Source: Lunasporangiospora selenospora (Eukaryota > Mortierellomycota > Mortierellomycetes > Mortierellales > Mortierellaceae). Taken from it: a stretch of 17,977 nt of DNA. The position numbers and the translations under genes were made by a program. Below the pieces are notes generated by a model. It was not told the DNA's origin, searched no databases, and was given only the letters and a program-made list of their open reading frames with translations. Positions 7,409 to 17,880 of the stretch are shown piece after piece (the first letter of the stretch is position 1; the number at the start of each line of letters is the position of its first letter). The stretch is taken from positions 1-17,977 of the forward strand of contig JAABOA010000255.1 in NCBI GenBank assembly GCA_015680635.1. Reading direction: 5' to 3'.

Positions 7409-9445
7409 ACAACGGATCAAAAAGGCATAAATCCAGAAGATCAAGATGTGGCAGGTGTGATCTTCGACTGTTTACGCCAGGCCGTTCGAGACGCCAACAG
7501 CATAAAACGACGTTTTCAGCAAATTATTGCCAAGTATATCGCCAATGTCGTTGCTTCTGAAGTCAGTCAGCAGGATCGTGAGCTGTTAGACCATCTATGC
7601 GTCCGAGCCATAAATCCGAGTGTGCCCAGAAATGGATCAGATGATCAAGAACAGAAAGTTGATCTCTTTCTTCGCTCATTCCTGAGGTCGCTTTACACAG
7701 GCAATGAACCGCAAGCGACAATCCCCAGGAGATTCTGGGACAGGTTAAAGACCTTAGGCATTCTGGAGGAGGGTTTCATTCCGACAGTAAGTCGGACGCA
7801 GGGATACAAGTCTGAGGGGATTACACGCTGTATCGCCACGCAGTTACGTGTTCAACTCCAGAAACACTACAAAAATGGATTTTTTGATTTACAAGCAAAG
7901 GTAACTAGCCTAGTCATTTGATGCACTCATTCTTTTGAGAAACACCAAAGACAGTTCATAGCCTAAATTGACCCATTACTCTGCTCTTCTTTTTGTAGCT
8001 TGCTCGCATGCAAAGGACTGGTAAAGTTGATCCCAAGATATCCATCGAGATCAAGGACAACCTATCCGCCATCGAAAACTTTGTTTTCTTAAACAGGATT
8101 GGGGGGAACCCATGGAAACTCATACCTCTATCCCCGACAAAAGATGGCTTCGTAACATTTACAGAATACGAGTTTGGCACATTCTTTTGTGAACATCCAA
8201 GAGCCTATCATCTGATGGATGCCATGTCCAAGGCGTCGTTTCCAAGCGACAACTCTTGGCACCTTACACCGACTGGGCTTGTTTTGGACTGGATGCCGCG
8301 TGCGGACTTTGGTGTCCTAATAGCCAAGTTTATTGCTCCGCTCGGTGTCAAACAGGCGAACTTATCCGCCCGCCAGCAAGGGAAACTGGGATACATTGGA
8401 AAAATACAGCTACCTACATATAGTGCAGTCAGAGAGCACATCAATCGATTACGAGGCAAAGACTTTGATCCAAGAAAGTATCTAACCAAAGGCTATTTCT
8501 TGCGGGGATCGGTTCGAACCGACGGTCACAGACCGCAGCTACTCGGCTTTAAGCTGAGAGAACTCTTGTCAGTCAAGTTCAAACGATACAAGAAGAGTTT
8601 ACTCCCCAACAGGCTTTTTTCCACAACCCACGGCACTGACGACCCTCTCACGGAAGTCCGAAATGTTTTCCAAACTGCACAGGATGTCAAGAACAAACTC
8701 GGGTGCACCCCCAACCAAGTTCGTGAGCGTGTAAAGATTTTGGGGATTGATTTAGGCCAAACTTGTGTTGTAGGTGCGACAGTTCCACGCTCCACTCTAC
8801 CAAAACGTCGCAAGCGAAGGGGTAAACGAGGAGGGAACAGAAAGGGCAAGAAGCGACGAGGGAGACGAAAACGCATGAACACCCAAGGAGTTCCCGCCAT
8901 CGCGAGCATTGACGACTTGGAGCGGCAGCAACCAAAGTATTTCAACTTGGTAGCGAAACAGAAGTCCATTTATCAACCACTGTTCAGATTTCGGCAGTGG
9001 ATGAATCGACGAAAAGAACACGTATGGAAGAAACAGGCAGAAGGTGGTTCCTGCACGAGTGTCATACAAATCGAGTCCTCGCTCCCCCCATTACATGGGC
9101 AGAATGCCGATATCAGCAAGTACTTTGAATGCTATTCCGAGGCCGAACCATACCTCGATCGATTCTACAATGGATCGGGAAAGTTTAAAAAACAGGAGTG
9201 GTTCACAAAAAAGGCAATGAAGGAAGAGTACCGACTTTTGGCGGACGGGCTTCTCCGTATGATCGATGGAAGAACAGGGGAAAGGAAACATGAAAAAACA
9301 AGGCGATCATCGCGATCGGTCTTGGAGACTTTTCTTCGCAGGGAAAGCTGTCCAGTCTCCATGGAACTTTTCAGTCATACTTTGTCAAGTTGGTAAGTCT
9401 CTCTCACTCCCTTTCTTTTCTTTTTCTTTTTTCTTTTTTCTTTTT

Positions 9446-9497
<52 letters not shown>

Positions 9498-9900
9498 TTT
9501 CTTTCTTTCTTTCTACTGACGTAGAATTGCATTGGTATCTGGTAATAGGCTCGGTCGCTTAGGTATTTAGTGGTAGGGGTGAATGAGTACCTTACCTCGA
9601 AGAAGTGTCCAGAGTGTTTCCACTATGTCGCCCAGACTGAAAGTATTAGGCATTTGTACTGCTCAAACTGCCAAAAAATACATACATCGGGACATATTGG
9701 GAGCGAACAACATCGCCAATGTTGTTCTTGGTCACCTCAGGGAGTAGGAGAGACCGGATTACCTGCACCCCAGAGCCACAGATGGCAGCTTGCCATGGAA
9801 AAACGAGCCGAGATACAAAGGAACAGGAAACAAGAGAAGAGCCCCGACGGAGGATGGAAACCATTGCAAAACTAGCAAAACTAGCAGAGTAGCAGACTAG
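7409..9900 (+). pseudogene. Fanzor RNA-guided nuclease homologue, copy 2 (near full length, broken)
   Basis: Fanzors are eukaryotic TnpB-like, RNA-guided DNA endonucleases. Exon 1 (about 7409-7900) starts DQKGINPEDQDV and holds the helical N-terminal part. Intron 1 (GTAACT...TTGTAG) is 7901-7998. Exon 2 (7999-9392) holds the RTDGHR segment, RuvC-I GIDLGQTCVVG (Asp 8749-8751), a very basic insert (8797-8877) and, after a frame change, AIGLGDF. Intron 2 (GTAAGT...AATAG) is 9393-9548 and contains a CTTT repeat. Exon 3 (9549-9900) has GVNEYLTSKKCPEC, a zinc ribbon C-x2-C-x14-C-x2-C and, after another frame change, the RuvC-III motif HRDILGANNIAN (Asp 9691-9693). Damage: one base lost in the A run 9292-9297, one gained in 9673-9678, TAG at 9745, and no ATG in exon 1. 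Total coding remnant is about 740 residues. Likely a pseudogene, although A-run indels could be sequence errors. Confidence 0.88.
9411..9514. repeat. (CTTT)n microsatellite inside Fanzor intron 2
   Basis: Irregular CTTTT units pass into a clean run of CTTT tetramers. It forms the long pyrimidine tract of the intron, between donor GTAAGT (9393) and the acceptor ending at 9548. Its length probably varies among strains. Confidence 0.95.
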
Positions 9901-9904
9901 CAGG
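9871..9904. repeat. ACTAGCA short repeats at the Fanzor 3' end
   Basis: Four close copies of a CTAGCA/GTAGCA motif follow each other over the last codons and stop of Fanzor copy 2 (TAG 9898-9900). They may be part of the element's right end or of the guide-RNA region known to lie near Fanzor gene ends, but I see no clear fold. Confidence 0.6.
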
Positions 9905-10565
9905 CCATTTCTTTACGGGATGTGCCTTTTAGATTGTCCGCGCATTCGCGCTGGTTACGGTGACGTAATTTCAGCCGCGGATGCGTGGCTTTCACCGTGA
10001 TGCGTGGCTTTCCCGACGTCGCGACTGTTGCAAATCTCGCATCGCGTTCGTTTTAATCTTTCTTTCTCCTCCTCTTTGCATCACTGTCTGTACATCCTGG
10101 CGGGTCGTCGTGGGTAATTCATTACGCTTCAGTCCTTCACATCACTTCCCTGCACCCTTCTGCGTGTATCATATTCATCTGGCCCTGGTCTATCCTCGCG
10201 AGGTAAATCCTGCAGGAATCTCGTCACCACCTCTATGACATGGACACATGAAGACCTGCTTCATCTTTCTTCTCACTCCCAGGAACAGGAACGGTCGAGC
10301 CATGTTGCGAGATGTGACTCTGCAGTTCACGGTGAGGCTGGGTCTTGCTTGTTATCGCATGCCCGGCCCACTCGCTGCCGAGCATGGCTTCATCTCTTCA
10401 TCATTTCTAGCCTCCAACTCCCTGCCCTGCTATATAGTTCTCTCAGAGCCAACATCTTTCTTCTCCCTTTCTTTCTTCTCCAGTCGCCTAATGCTAAACT
10501 GCTTTGTTCACATTCACCCAGCACCAGTATTAGAAAGGGCGCATTACCATGAACTCTTGTTCAGC
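9905..10565 (+). promoter_or_regulatory. Promoter and leader region of CNOT1
   Basis: About 660 bp lie between the Fanzor remnant and the CNOT1 start. They contain a CRE-like TGACGTAA at 9961-9968, a GACGTC palindrome at 10015-10020, a 14-bp direct repeat between them, a TATATAG motif at 10431-10437 (about 130 bp before the ATG), and pyrimidine-rich leader sequence after it. The open frame 10248-10565 upstream of the start shows no conserved protein and is treated as leader. Confidence 0.5.
9980..10012. repeat. 14-bp direct repeat GATGCGTGGCTTTC, two copies
   Basis: The copies are at 9980-9993 and 9999-10012, exact over 14 bp with a 19-bp period. They are flanked by the CRE-like TGACGTAA (9961) and the palindrome GACGTC (10015), which makes a compact candidate control site for CNOT1. 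Confidence 0.75.
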
Positions 10566-10569
10566 ATGA
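10549..10569 (+). promoter_or_regulatory. Six-codon upstream ORF overlapping the CNOT1 start (ATGA)
   Basis: ATG 10549-10551 in the favourable context TTACCATGA begins a six-codon frame (MNSCSA). It stops at TGA 10567-10569, which overlaps the CNOT1 ATG 10566-10568 in the form ATGA. If the transcript starts upstream, ribosomes would meet this frame first and might reinitiate at the main start. Confidence 0.55.
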
Positions 10570-13500
10570 GTACTGAAGACAAGCCATCCGTCCATTCAAG
10601 TCAGCCAACACCTCCTTCGTCCAGGTCGAGTCTTCCCTCCAAGAAGTCCAGTTTCCTTACCATTATCAAGGCCCAGGTCGCCGTCCTCCTCTCGACCCTC
10701 TCTGAAACTAACTACACACGCAGTGTGAACGATATCAAGGTGGTATGGGAACAAACGTTTTTTTTGGTTTTTTTTTGCTCGCGTGCTTCTGATCTTCCAC
10801 GGAGAGTGAGCCTTTTTGCTGTGAATCCTATATCTGATCGAGGCGTCCTAATCACACTGCATGGTAACCTGGTTTAGCTTATTGAGGACAACGGAAAAGG
10901 AGTTCATCTCGACCTTATTCGACGCATCATCCACGCTTGGCAAACCAGTCAGGGAGCCTCGTTAACCAACTCTAACTTAGGCACTAGCAACTCCATCAGC
11001 AACCCCAACATCGCAACCACCAGCGGTAAAAACTATACAGGTTTACCTATTCATCGTCTCCTTATCGATCAGCTTCGGAACCTATCGCAAACATCCAGGT
11101 CTGCAGAGATTTTTTGTGAAGCCGTTAGTTCATCCGAGAAAGGCGAGGCACTCAAGAACTTTGATTTTGAGGTTTTTATTCAGAACCAGCCTTTGAGTCC
11201 TGCCGAGAAGATCCGCCTGGCCATTGCTCTTTTACAATCACCCAAGACTGAACTTGTAGCCCAAGGTACACTATCAGCTGGAAAAAATAGATTGACCTTT
11301 ATTTTTTCTATCTTAAATGAGATTAGACAATGGCGGCATGGAGCTGGCTAATATGTTGTTATTCTCGCTTGCTAATCTGTTTGTATCCATAATCAAATGC
11401 CATTCAACACAATAGCGGAGCGCGTTATCCATACAAATACCCCAGTGCTAAAAGAACTTTTAGGTGGGAGCAGTGACAATCAGCAAGAGTTTCTAAGATC
11501 CATTGATCCTTCACACCTCAAGTCATTGGGCGAGTCGGACGAGACCGTTACGCGTCTTGTAAACAGTATTTTCATTAATAACACCCCAGTAGACGTGGTG
11601 ACTTCTATCAAGGATACTCGGTAACGTCACCACTTTTCTCTAACCATCCGCAGTGGGTTGCAATAGAAACAGAATATTAACCTCCAATTTGTTGATCATA
11701 CGATTTCTGGCACCCCCTCCCCGCATTGTTACTAAATATAGCAACATGAGTGATGGCCAGGATGTCACAGCTCTTGCAAAGGCAATTCGCGACATTGGAC
11801 CATCCAACATCAAGACAGTGTCTGCAGCGAATGATTATCTCCGTCAAGCAGGACTCGGACAAATCGCACCATCTATAGAGGATGCCGTTGCCCGAATTCT
11901 CGGGACAATGGTCTCCAAGTCTTCGGACTCCAGTGTGGATATCCAAACGGACTTTAAACGATATGTCCCAGCCTTGAGCCAGATTCCTCTTGACTGGACT
12001 CGGGCTATCAGGAGCTTAGACCATAGACCTTTTCAGGTTAACGATCCTGCAGGATTTGAATTCATTGTCAACGCGTTTAGAGCAACTACAAAGGTAATGG
12101 GAAACTCAAGAAAACGATTGATTCGTTGATCTGAGCATTGAGCTATTCAAGTTTATTCATTCTCAGGTATTCTTTTTATTACAATGACACCCTAGAGTGG
12201 AGCCCTTTTCCCATTGGAAGCACTTTGGGGTCACTGGAGCAACGTCGAGGGTCAAGCATCCATGTTGAGAGAAGCTGTGAGGGCTCCAAAGCCACTACTT
12301 GAGAAGGAATGGGCAGCATGCACCAAAATCTTTACTAGAGAAAATTTTGCGCAGTCGTCTCCCGAGGTTCAAGCCCATGCAACGGCAGAGTTGGAGTCCA
12401 GTGTCTGGAACTCTCTCCATCTGGTGGAAACCCTTATTCTCCTGGCTGACAACGATGTAACGGATGTTATCAAGCCAGTCTTGGACTCTGGACTAAAGTC
12501 CAACACTGACTTACTCTTCCTCGGCCTTGCCCAGATCAAGACTCCATGGAATACTCTTCACCAGGATCTTGTTTCGAAGTTACTACATGTGTACCTTACC
12601 GGCGGCGGAGCAGTTCCACAATTTGTTCAGATTCGTTTGTGGCAAGTCAACCAAAATATGCTTGCTTCGGGTCTACTTGATCTCTATGATCATGATCGCT
12701 CATCCCTCCCAAGGATTCTCAAGATTGCTGAAGAACTCAATGTATGTCACGACAACAGTCTTTTTTTTCTTTCTTTTTCTTCCTTTCTTCTTTTCCTTTT
12801 CTTCCTTTCTTTCTTTCTTTCTTAATACTCAAAGCTAACCTGGTAGTTTTATTGCATCAACCCATTCTCTTCGGAATATTTTATGCGGATTTAGATTCTG
12901 GGCAAGATCCTTGAAGTCAAGTCGTATCTGTTCACAATTGATCTCGCTGTCCTCGCTTCTCGACGTGAACTACTTGCTCTTGATAAGTGGCTTCAAAGTC
13001 GAATCTCTGTTGGTCAGGATATTTTTGTCCGAGCTTGTCTTGACTATATTGGAGACGGAATTGGCTTGAACGCCCAGTCCGTACCCAAGAAGGATCTTCC
13101 TATCGATACTTTAGCTGTTTTCTTGCAGGTGCTGCTTGGAAGGTAAGCTTATTAGTGACGAGTCTTCCTGGTTAGTTACTTTGGTTTACTCAAAGATCTG
13201 TCAGCTCATATGAATTGTATTATTGACATTTGTAAATAGCTCTATCTCGCCAGAAAATGCTGCTGCCCTGAAATCCATTCATGCGGCTTGCCTACAGCTG
13301 TACCCGCGACTCGCCAATGTCATTCCTGCGATCGATTTGTCAGCGGCTGCTGGAGCGGAGACATCATTTTCAGCAGAGGTCGAAGAGACCAGCAACGACT
13401 ACTACAAGCGTATTTACCGAGGTGATATAACCATCCCAGAGATTGTGGTGCTATTGCAGCGGTTTAAGAATTCCACGGACGCTCGTGAACAAGATATATA

Positions 13501-16500
13501 TGCATGCATGATTCACAACTTGTTTGATGAGTACCGGTTCTTCTCAACATACCGTGAAAAGGAGCTCTCAATCACCAGCGCTCTTTTCGGGGCTCTTATT
13601 CAAGAACAACTTGTATCATATATTCCCCTGGGTATTGCTCTTCGCTATGTCCTTGATGCTCTCCGTAACCCCCCGGGCTCCAAGATGTTCCATTTTGGTG
13701 CCCAGGCACTCAGCCAGTTCCAGCCAAGACTCCATGAGTGGCCTACCTACTGTTCGCATTTACTCCAGATTCCGCACCTCCAACAGGTCCATCCCGAGAT
13801 TGTACAGTATATTCACGCTATCCTTCCTTCTGCGACCGCAGCAGCACAAGAAGGCGCCAACCAACCGTCGGAAACTACAGTCACCACAGTACCTCTACCA
13901 TCGGCGTCCCAAGATATCCAAAGGCAGGCTGTGGTCCCGTCCCAGTCGAATACAGCCTCGCAAGGCTCTGCTCCCCCGGTCTTTACTTCCTTAAACGTGG
14001 ACATGCTACTTATAGGACGGGATGAAATTGACTATGAACCTCCAAGTGAGCTAATCCAAGACAAGATCTTGTTTATTGTCAACAATGTCTCACAGAACAA
14101 CATCGACACAAAGCTTGCAGAGATGAGGGAGCTACTCCGCGAGAGCGCGTATCGTTGGTTCAGTCACTATATCGTTGTCAAGCGTGCAAGTATCGAGCCC
14201 AATTATCATATCCTCTACCTCAGGTTCCTGGATGGCCTCCAGAGCCCCCTTCTCTATCACCATATCCTTCATGAAACGTATGCCAATATCAAGATCCTGA
14301 TCAACTCTGAAAAGACCGTCCAATCTTCGTCTGACAGGACGCTTTTGAAGAATCTGGGTTCTTGGCTGGGAGGAATGACATTGGCGCGCAATCGCCCCAT
14401 CAAGCACAAGAACCTTGCATTCAAGGTAGGTCTTCTTTGCAGTGAATCAAGTCGCAACATTCTGACACTGTATCCTTTTTTTCTCCTTCTCCCCGATACT
14501 GACTTTACTAACTCGCCATGTTTATATGCTACACTTATCTGTAATTCAACAGGAACTGTTGATCGAAGGATATGACAGCAATCGACTCATTGTCGCCATT
14601 CCATTTGTCTGTAAAGTTTTGGAACAGTGCAACAAAAGTAAGGTCTTCAAGCCGCCGAACCCATGGCTCATGGCGATTATGCGCCTCCTAGTAGAGTTGT
14701 ACCAATTTGCCGATCTGAAATTGCACCTTAAATTCGAGATCGAAGTTCTGTGCAACAGTCTAACTCTGGATCTCAAGGAAATTGAGCCAACGACAATTCT
14801 CAAGGACAGACCCCCTCAGGAGCTAGTCGCTCACCCGGCATCGTTGACCCAAGACTTTGAGCGCCTCTCAATGGGAGGCTATGCCCCGTCAGCAAGGATG
14901 CCTGTTCAGCCAACAATCCAGCAGACTGCTAATGCTACAACTCATCAGGAATCAGCATCGGAACTTATCCCCAACCTGGCTGCGTTCGTTACTTTCAATC
15001 CTCCTGCGTTTTACAATGAGAGACCGACACTGAAGAGGCTTGTACTTCTCGCTATCGACCGTGCCATCAAAGAAATCGTGGCTCCTGTTGTTGACCGATC
15101 TGTGACCATTGCTGGCATCTCGACACGAGAGATGATCATCAAGGACTTTGCTATGGAACCAAACGAAGAAAAGATGCGAAAGGCAGCACATTTGATGGTC
15201 CAGAACCTCGCTGGAAGCCTTGCTCTTGTTACCTGCAAAGAACCCCTTCGTGTGAGCATGGCCAATATCATCCGTAGTCTCTTCCTTCAGAATGGGATTA
15301 CAGATCAGTCAATGCCTGAGCAGCCGATTCTTATGACTGTCAACGACAACTTGGAACTGGCCTGCTCTGTCATTGAAAAAGCAGCGATGGAGAAGGCCAT
15401 CCCAGAAATTGAAGAGAGTCTAGCTGCAGCATTCAACAACCGAAAGAAGCACCGTGAGCGCACTGGCCAGCCTTACTATGATATGGCCACATATCAGTCG
15501 TCGCGCTACCCAGCCAGTCTGCCTGATCCGCTTCGTATCAAGCCTCCAGGTCTTAGCCCTCAACAGTTGCGTGTTTACGAAGACTTTGTACGCATGCCCC
15601 GACAGGCTACGACGCCTACAAGCTACGACGCCGATCGCAACGTTCGCAACGCGATGGTTACCAAGACGGACAACACTCAAGGATATCCTTACACATCTAA
15701 TGCTAATGAGCTTGGTTTCGAGGCTTCGCCCATGGTCCTTAATGCCCACCAAGCTGTAGAGAAGTTTGCTCAGATCATTACCGAACTGGATAAATTAATT
15801 AGCCTCTCACCTGCGGTACCATGGGCCGCATTACCTCCCAACCATGAGATCAAGATCCTGGCTCGCATGGCACCAATGCTAGCCTCACAGTCGTACAGCC
15901 CTGATGAGATGGCGCTCACATTCTCGCAAAAGGTTGTACAGCTTCTCTACAAGTGCGAGACGACTTTGTCTCGGGAGGTTTATGCTGTTTTGCTCGAACA
16001 GCTGTGTGCACTTTCTAACAAGGTGGCCAAGGAGGTTACCGACTGGCTGATCTATTCGGATGATGAGCGCAAGTTTAATGTCCCTGTCACGGTGACGCTT
16101 ATCAAGGCAGGATTAGTTAACCTTGTCGACCAAGATATTCAGCTGGCCCGCCTTATCGAAATTGGTCGCGCTGGTATCGTCGAGTTTACAATCAAGTTGA
16201 TTCGCGAATGTGTGCTCAGCGATCAGCCCGTGGCGAACCGCAACGAGTTTATCAACTCTCTTAATGTTCTCAACCGCCTTGCTCAGCGAGGTGGTAAAGC
16301 AGCCGAGCCAATCATTATGCTGGTGGAAGATATCCGTCACCAGTCCCAGGTCCACAGAGAGGCGAACAAGGATGTCGTGGAGAATACACTCCTCCGTGAG
16401 CAATTGGCCTTTATTTTTGCGGAATGGATTCGTGTCTACCAACTCCCAACATCGAACGAGAAGGCTTATGGCGCATTCATCAATTCGATTCAGCAACAAG

Positions 16501-17880
16501 GAGTCTTGAAGGGCGAAGAGATCTCATCGCTGTTCTTCCGTGTTTGTACAGAGATGAGCGTCGAGAGCTATCTGAAGTACAAGGCCACGAACACAGTGAC
16601 AGCCTATCAGGGCGTAGATGCTTTTGTGAAGCTGATTGTTACCCTTGTAAAGCACTACTCGGACCCTCAAGGCATCAACCACAACACTGCCAAGGTGACT
16701 TATTTGACGACGCTGCTGTCGATTATTGTCCTTGTCCTGGCACAGGCCCATGAGCAGCGTCGGGGCCAGTTCAACCAGAAGCCATTCCTTCGCCTCTTCT
16801 CTGGACTTTTGACAGAGATGATGACTGCATATGAGTCTGTCCCAGGCATGTACTTCCAGATCCTGACCGCGTTTAGGTAAGTCTTTGCTCTCCCTCCTCC
16901 CTCTCTCGTTACACTTTGTACTCTTGTTCAAAGATGAGCATATCTTTGGCATTCATATTAATGGTATTCTTCCTTCCTTATCATATTAATAGCAACACGC
17001 TCCAGACATTGCAGCCTTTGGTCTTCCCTGGATTCACCTATGGGTGGCTCTCATTGATCTCCCACCGCGCCTTCATGCCAAAGATTCTGCTGGCAGAGAA
17101 CGGAAAGGGATGGGGGTCATATCAAAAGCTGCTTGTTTCGCTCTTCCGGTTCTTGGTGCCATTCCTTGTTGGTGGGGAGATGCAGGACACGATCCGGACA
17201 CTGTATAGAGGAACTCTCCGAGTCTTGCTTGTCCTTCTCCACGACTTCCCCGAGTTCCTCTGCGACTACCATGCAAATTTCTGTGATGTGATCCCACATA
17301 CGTGTGTCCAGCTTCGCAACCTGATCCTCAGTGCTTTCCCACGGAATATGCGTTTGCCGGATCCCTTCACGCCCAACTTGAAGGTTGACCTCTTACCAGA
17401 GATTCATCAGCCCCCTCGTGTACTCTCCGACTACAGCAGTGTTCTTCCAGCAGCCTTCAGGAAGGATCTGGATACATTCTTGCAGTCAAGCGAGGAAGAG
17501 TCCGACTTTTTGCCAAAGATCCACGAAAGCCTGCTCCTGGATGTTAACTCTCAGGACCAGTCCTTGGTGTCTGCAGCTCATTCATCGATGAAGTACAATG
17601 TCCCTGTCATCAACTCGCTCGTGATGTATGTTGGCGTGAATGGAATTGAGCAATTGCATTCCAAGCCAGCACAGAGCTCTTCGCCAATTGCCAACACTCC
17701 ATCGATGGATCTGTTCCAGTACTTGTTGAACGAGCTGGACTCGGAAGGTCGCTATTTGTTCCTTAGTGCGATTGCCAACCAGTTGAGATATCCCAATAGT
17801 CACACACACTACTTTAGTCGAGTATTGCTCTATCTCTTTTACGAGACTGGTCAAGAGCCGATCAAGGAGCAAATTACCAG
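10566..17880 (+). CDS. CNOT1: CCR4-NOT transcription complex subunit 1 (NOT1 scaffold), 3'-partial, nine exons in view
   Basis: NOT1 is the scaffold of the CCR4-NOT complex, which shortens mRNA poly(A) tails and represses translation. Exons: 10566-10742, 10878-11265, 11416-11620, 11742-12093, 12196-12741, 12895-13142, 13240-14425, 14553-16876, 16993-17880; phases agree across all eight introns (97-153 bp). They give about 2104 residues. The N-terminal HEAT region includes FPLEALWGHW and DLAVLASRRELLALDKWL. The tristetraprolin-binding-like region (about 690-840) has YYKRIYRGDITI. The MIF4G domain that binds CAF1 (about 904-1116) has SYRWFSHYIV-like AYRWFSHYIV. The DUF3819 region that binds CAF40/CNOT9 (about 1183-1370) has RAIKEIVAPVVDRSVTIA. 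The NOT1 superfamily domain starts near 1746. Exon 9 ends EQIT with a GTAATT donor, so the conserved end of the NOT domain is outside. A Ser/Asn/Thr-rich insert sits in exon 2. The start is the first ATG before the conserved N-terminal helix. Confidence 0.97.
12761..12823. repeat. T/C-rich simple repeat in CNOT1 intron 5
   Basis: A CTTT/CTTCC-type pyrimidine tract lies inside the intron 12742-12894. It resembles the tract in Fanzor intron 2 in base composition only. It lies close after the donor rather than next to the acceptor. Confidence 0.85.

Larger units (their letters stand above)
6612..9904 (+). mobile_element. Fanzor-bearing block: two decayed copies head to tail
   Basis: The block holds two related but different Fanzor genes in the same direction. 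Their shared segment (RuvC-I and the part before it) is similar in protein but clearly diverged in DNA, so they are not a recent duplication. No transposase gene, terminal inverted repeat or target duplication could be found by eye. The coordinates are those of coding remnants, not element ends. Fanzors are eukaryotic relatives of TnpB from IS200/IS605 and IS607 elements and are often carried by different transposons. This block lies between a secreted-protein gene and the CNOT1 promoter. Confidence 0.75.

Noticed and set aside
11653-12129. Independent gene within the CNOT1 locus
   Set aside because: The frame is CNOT1 exon 4 extended into its flanking introns; phases with exons 3 and 5 match.
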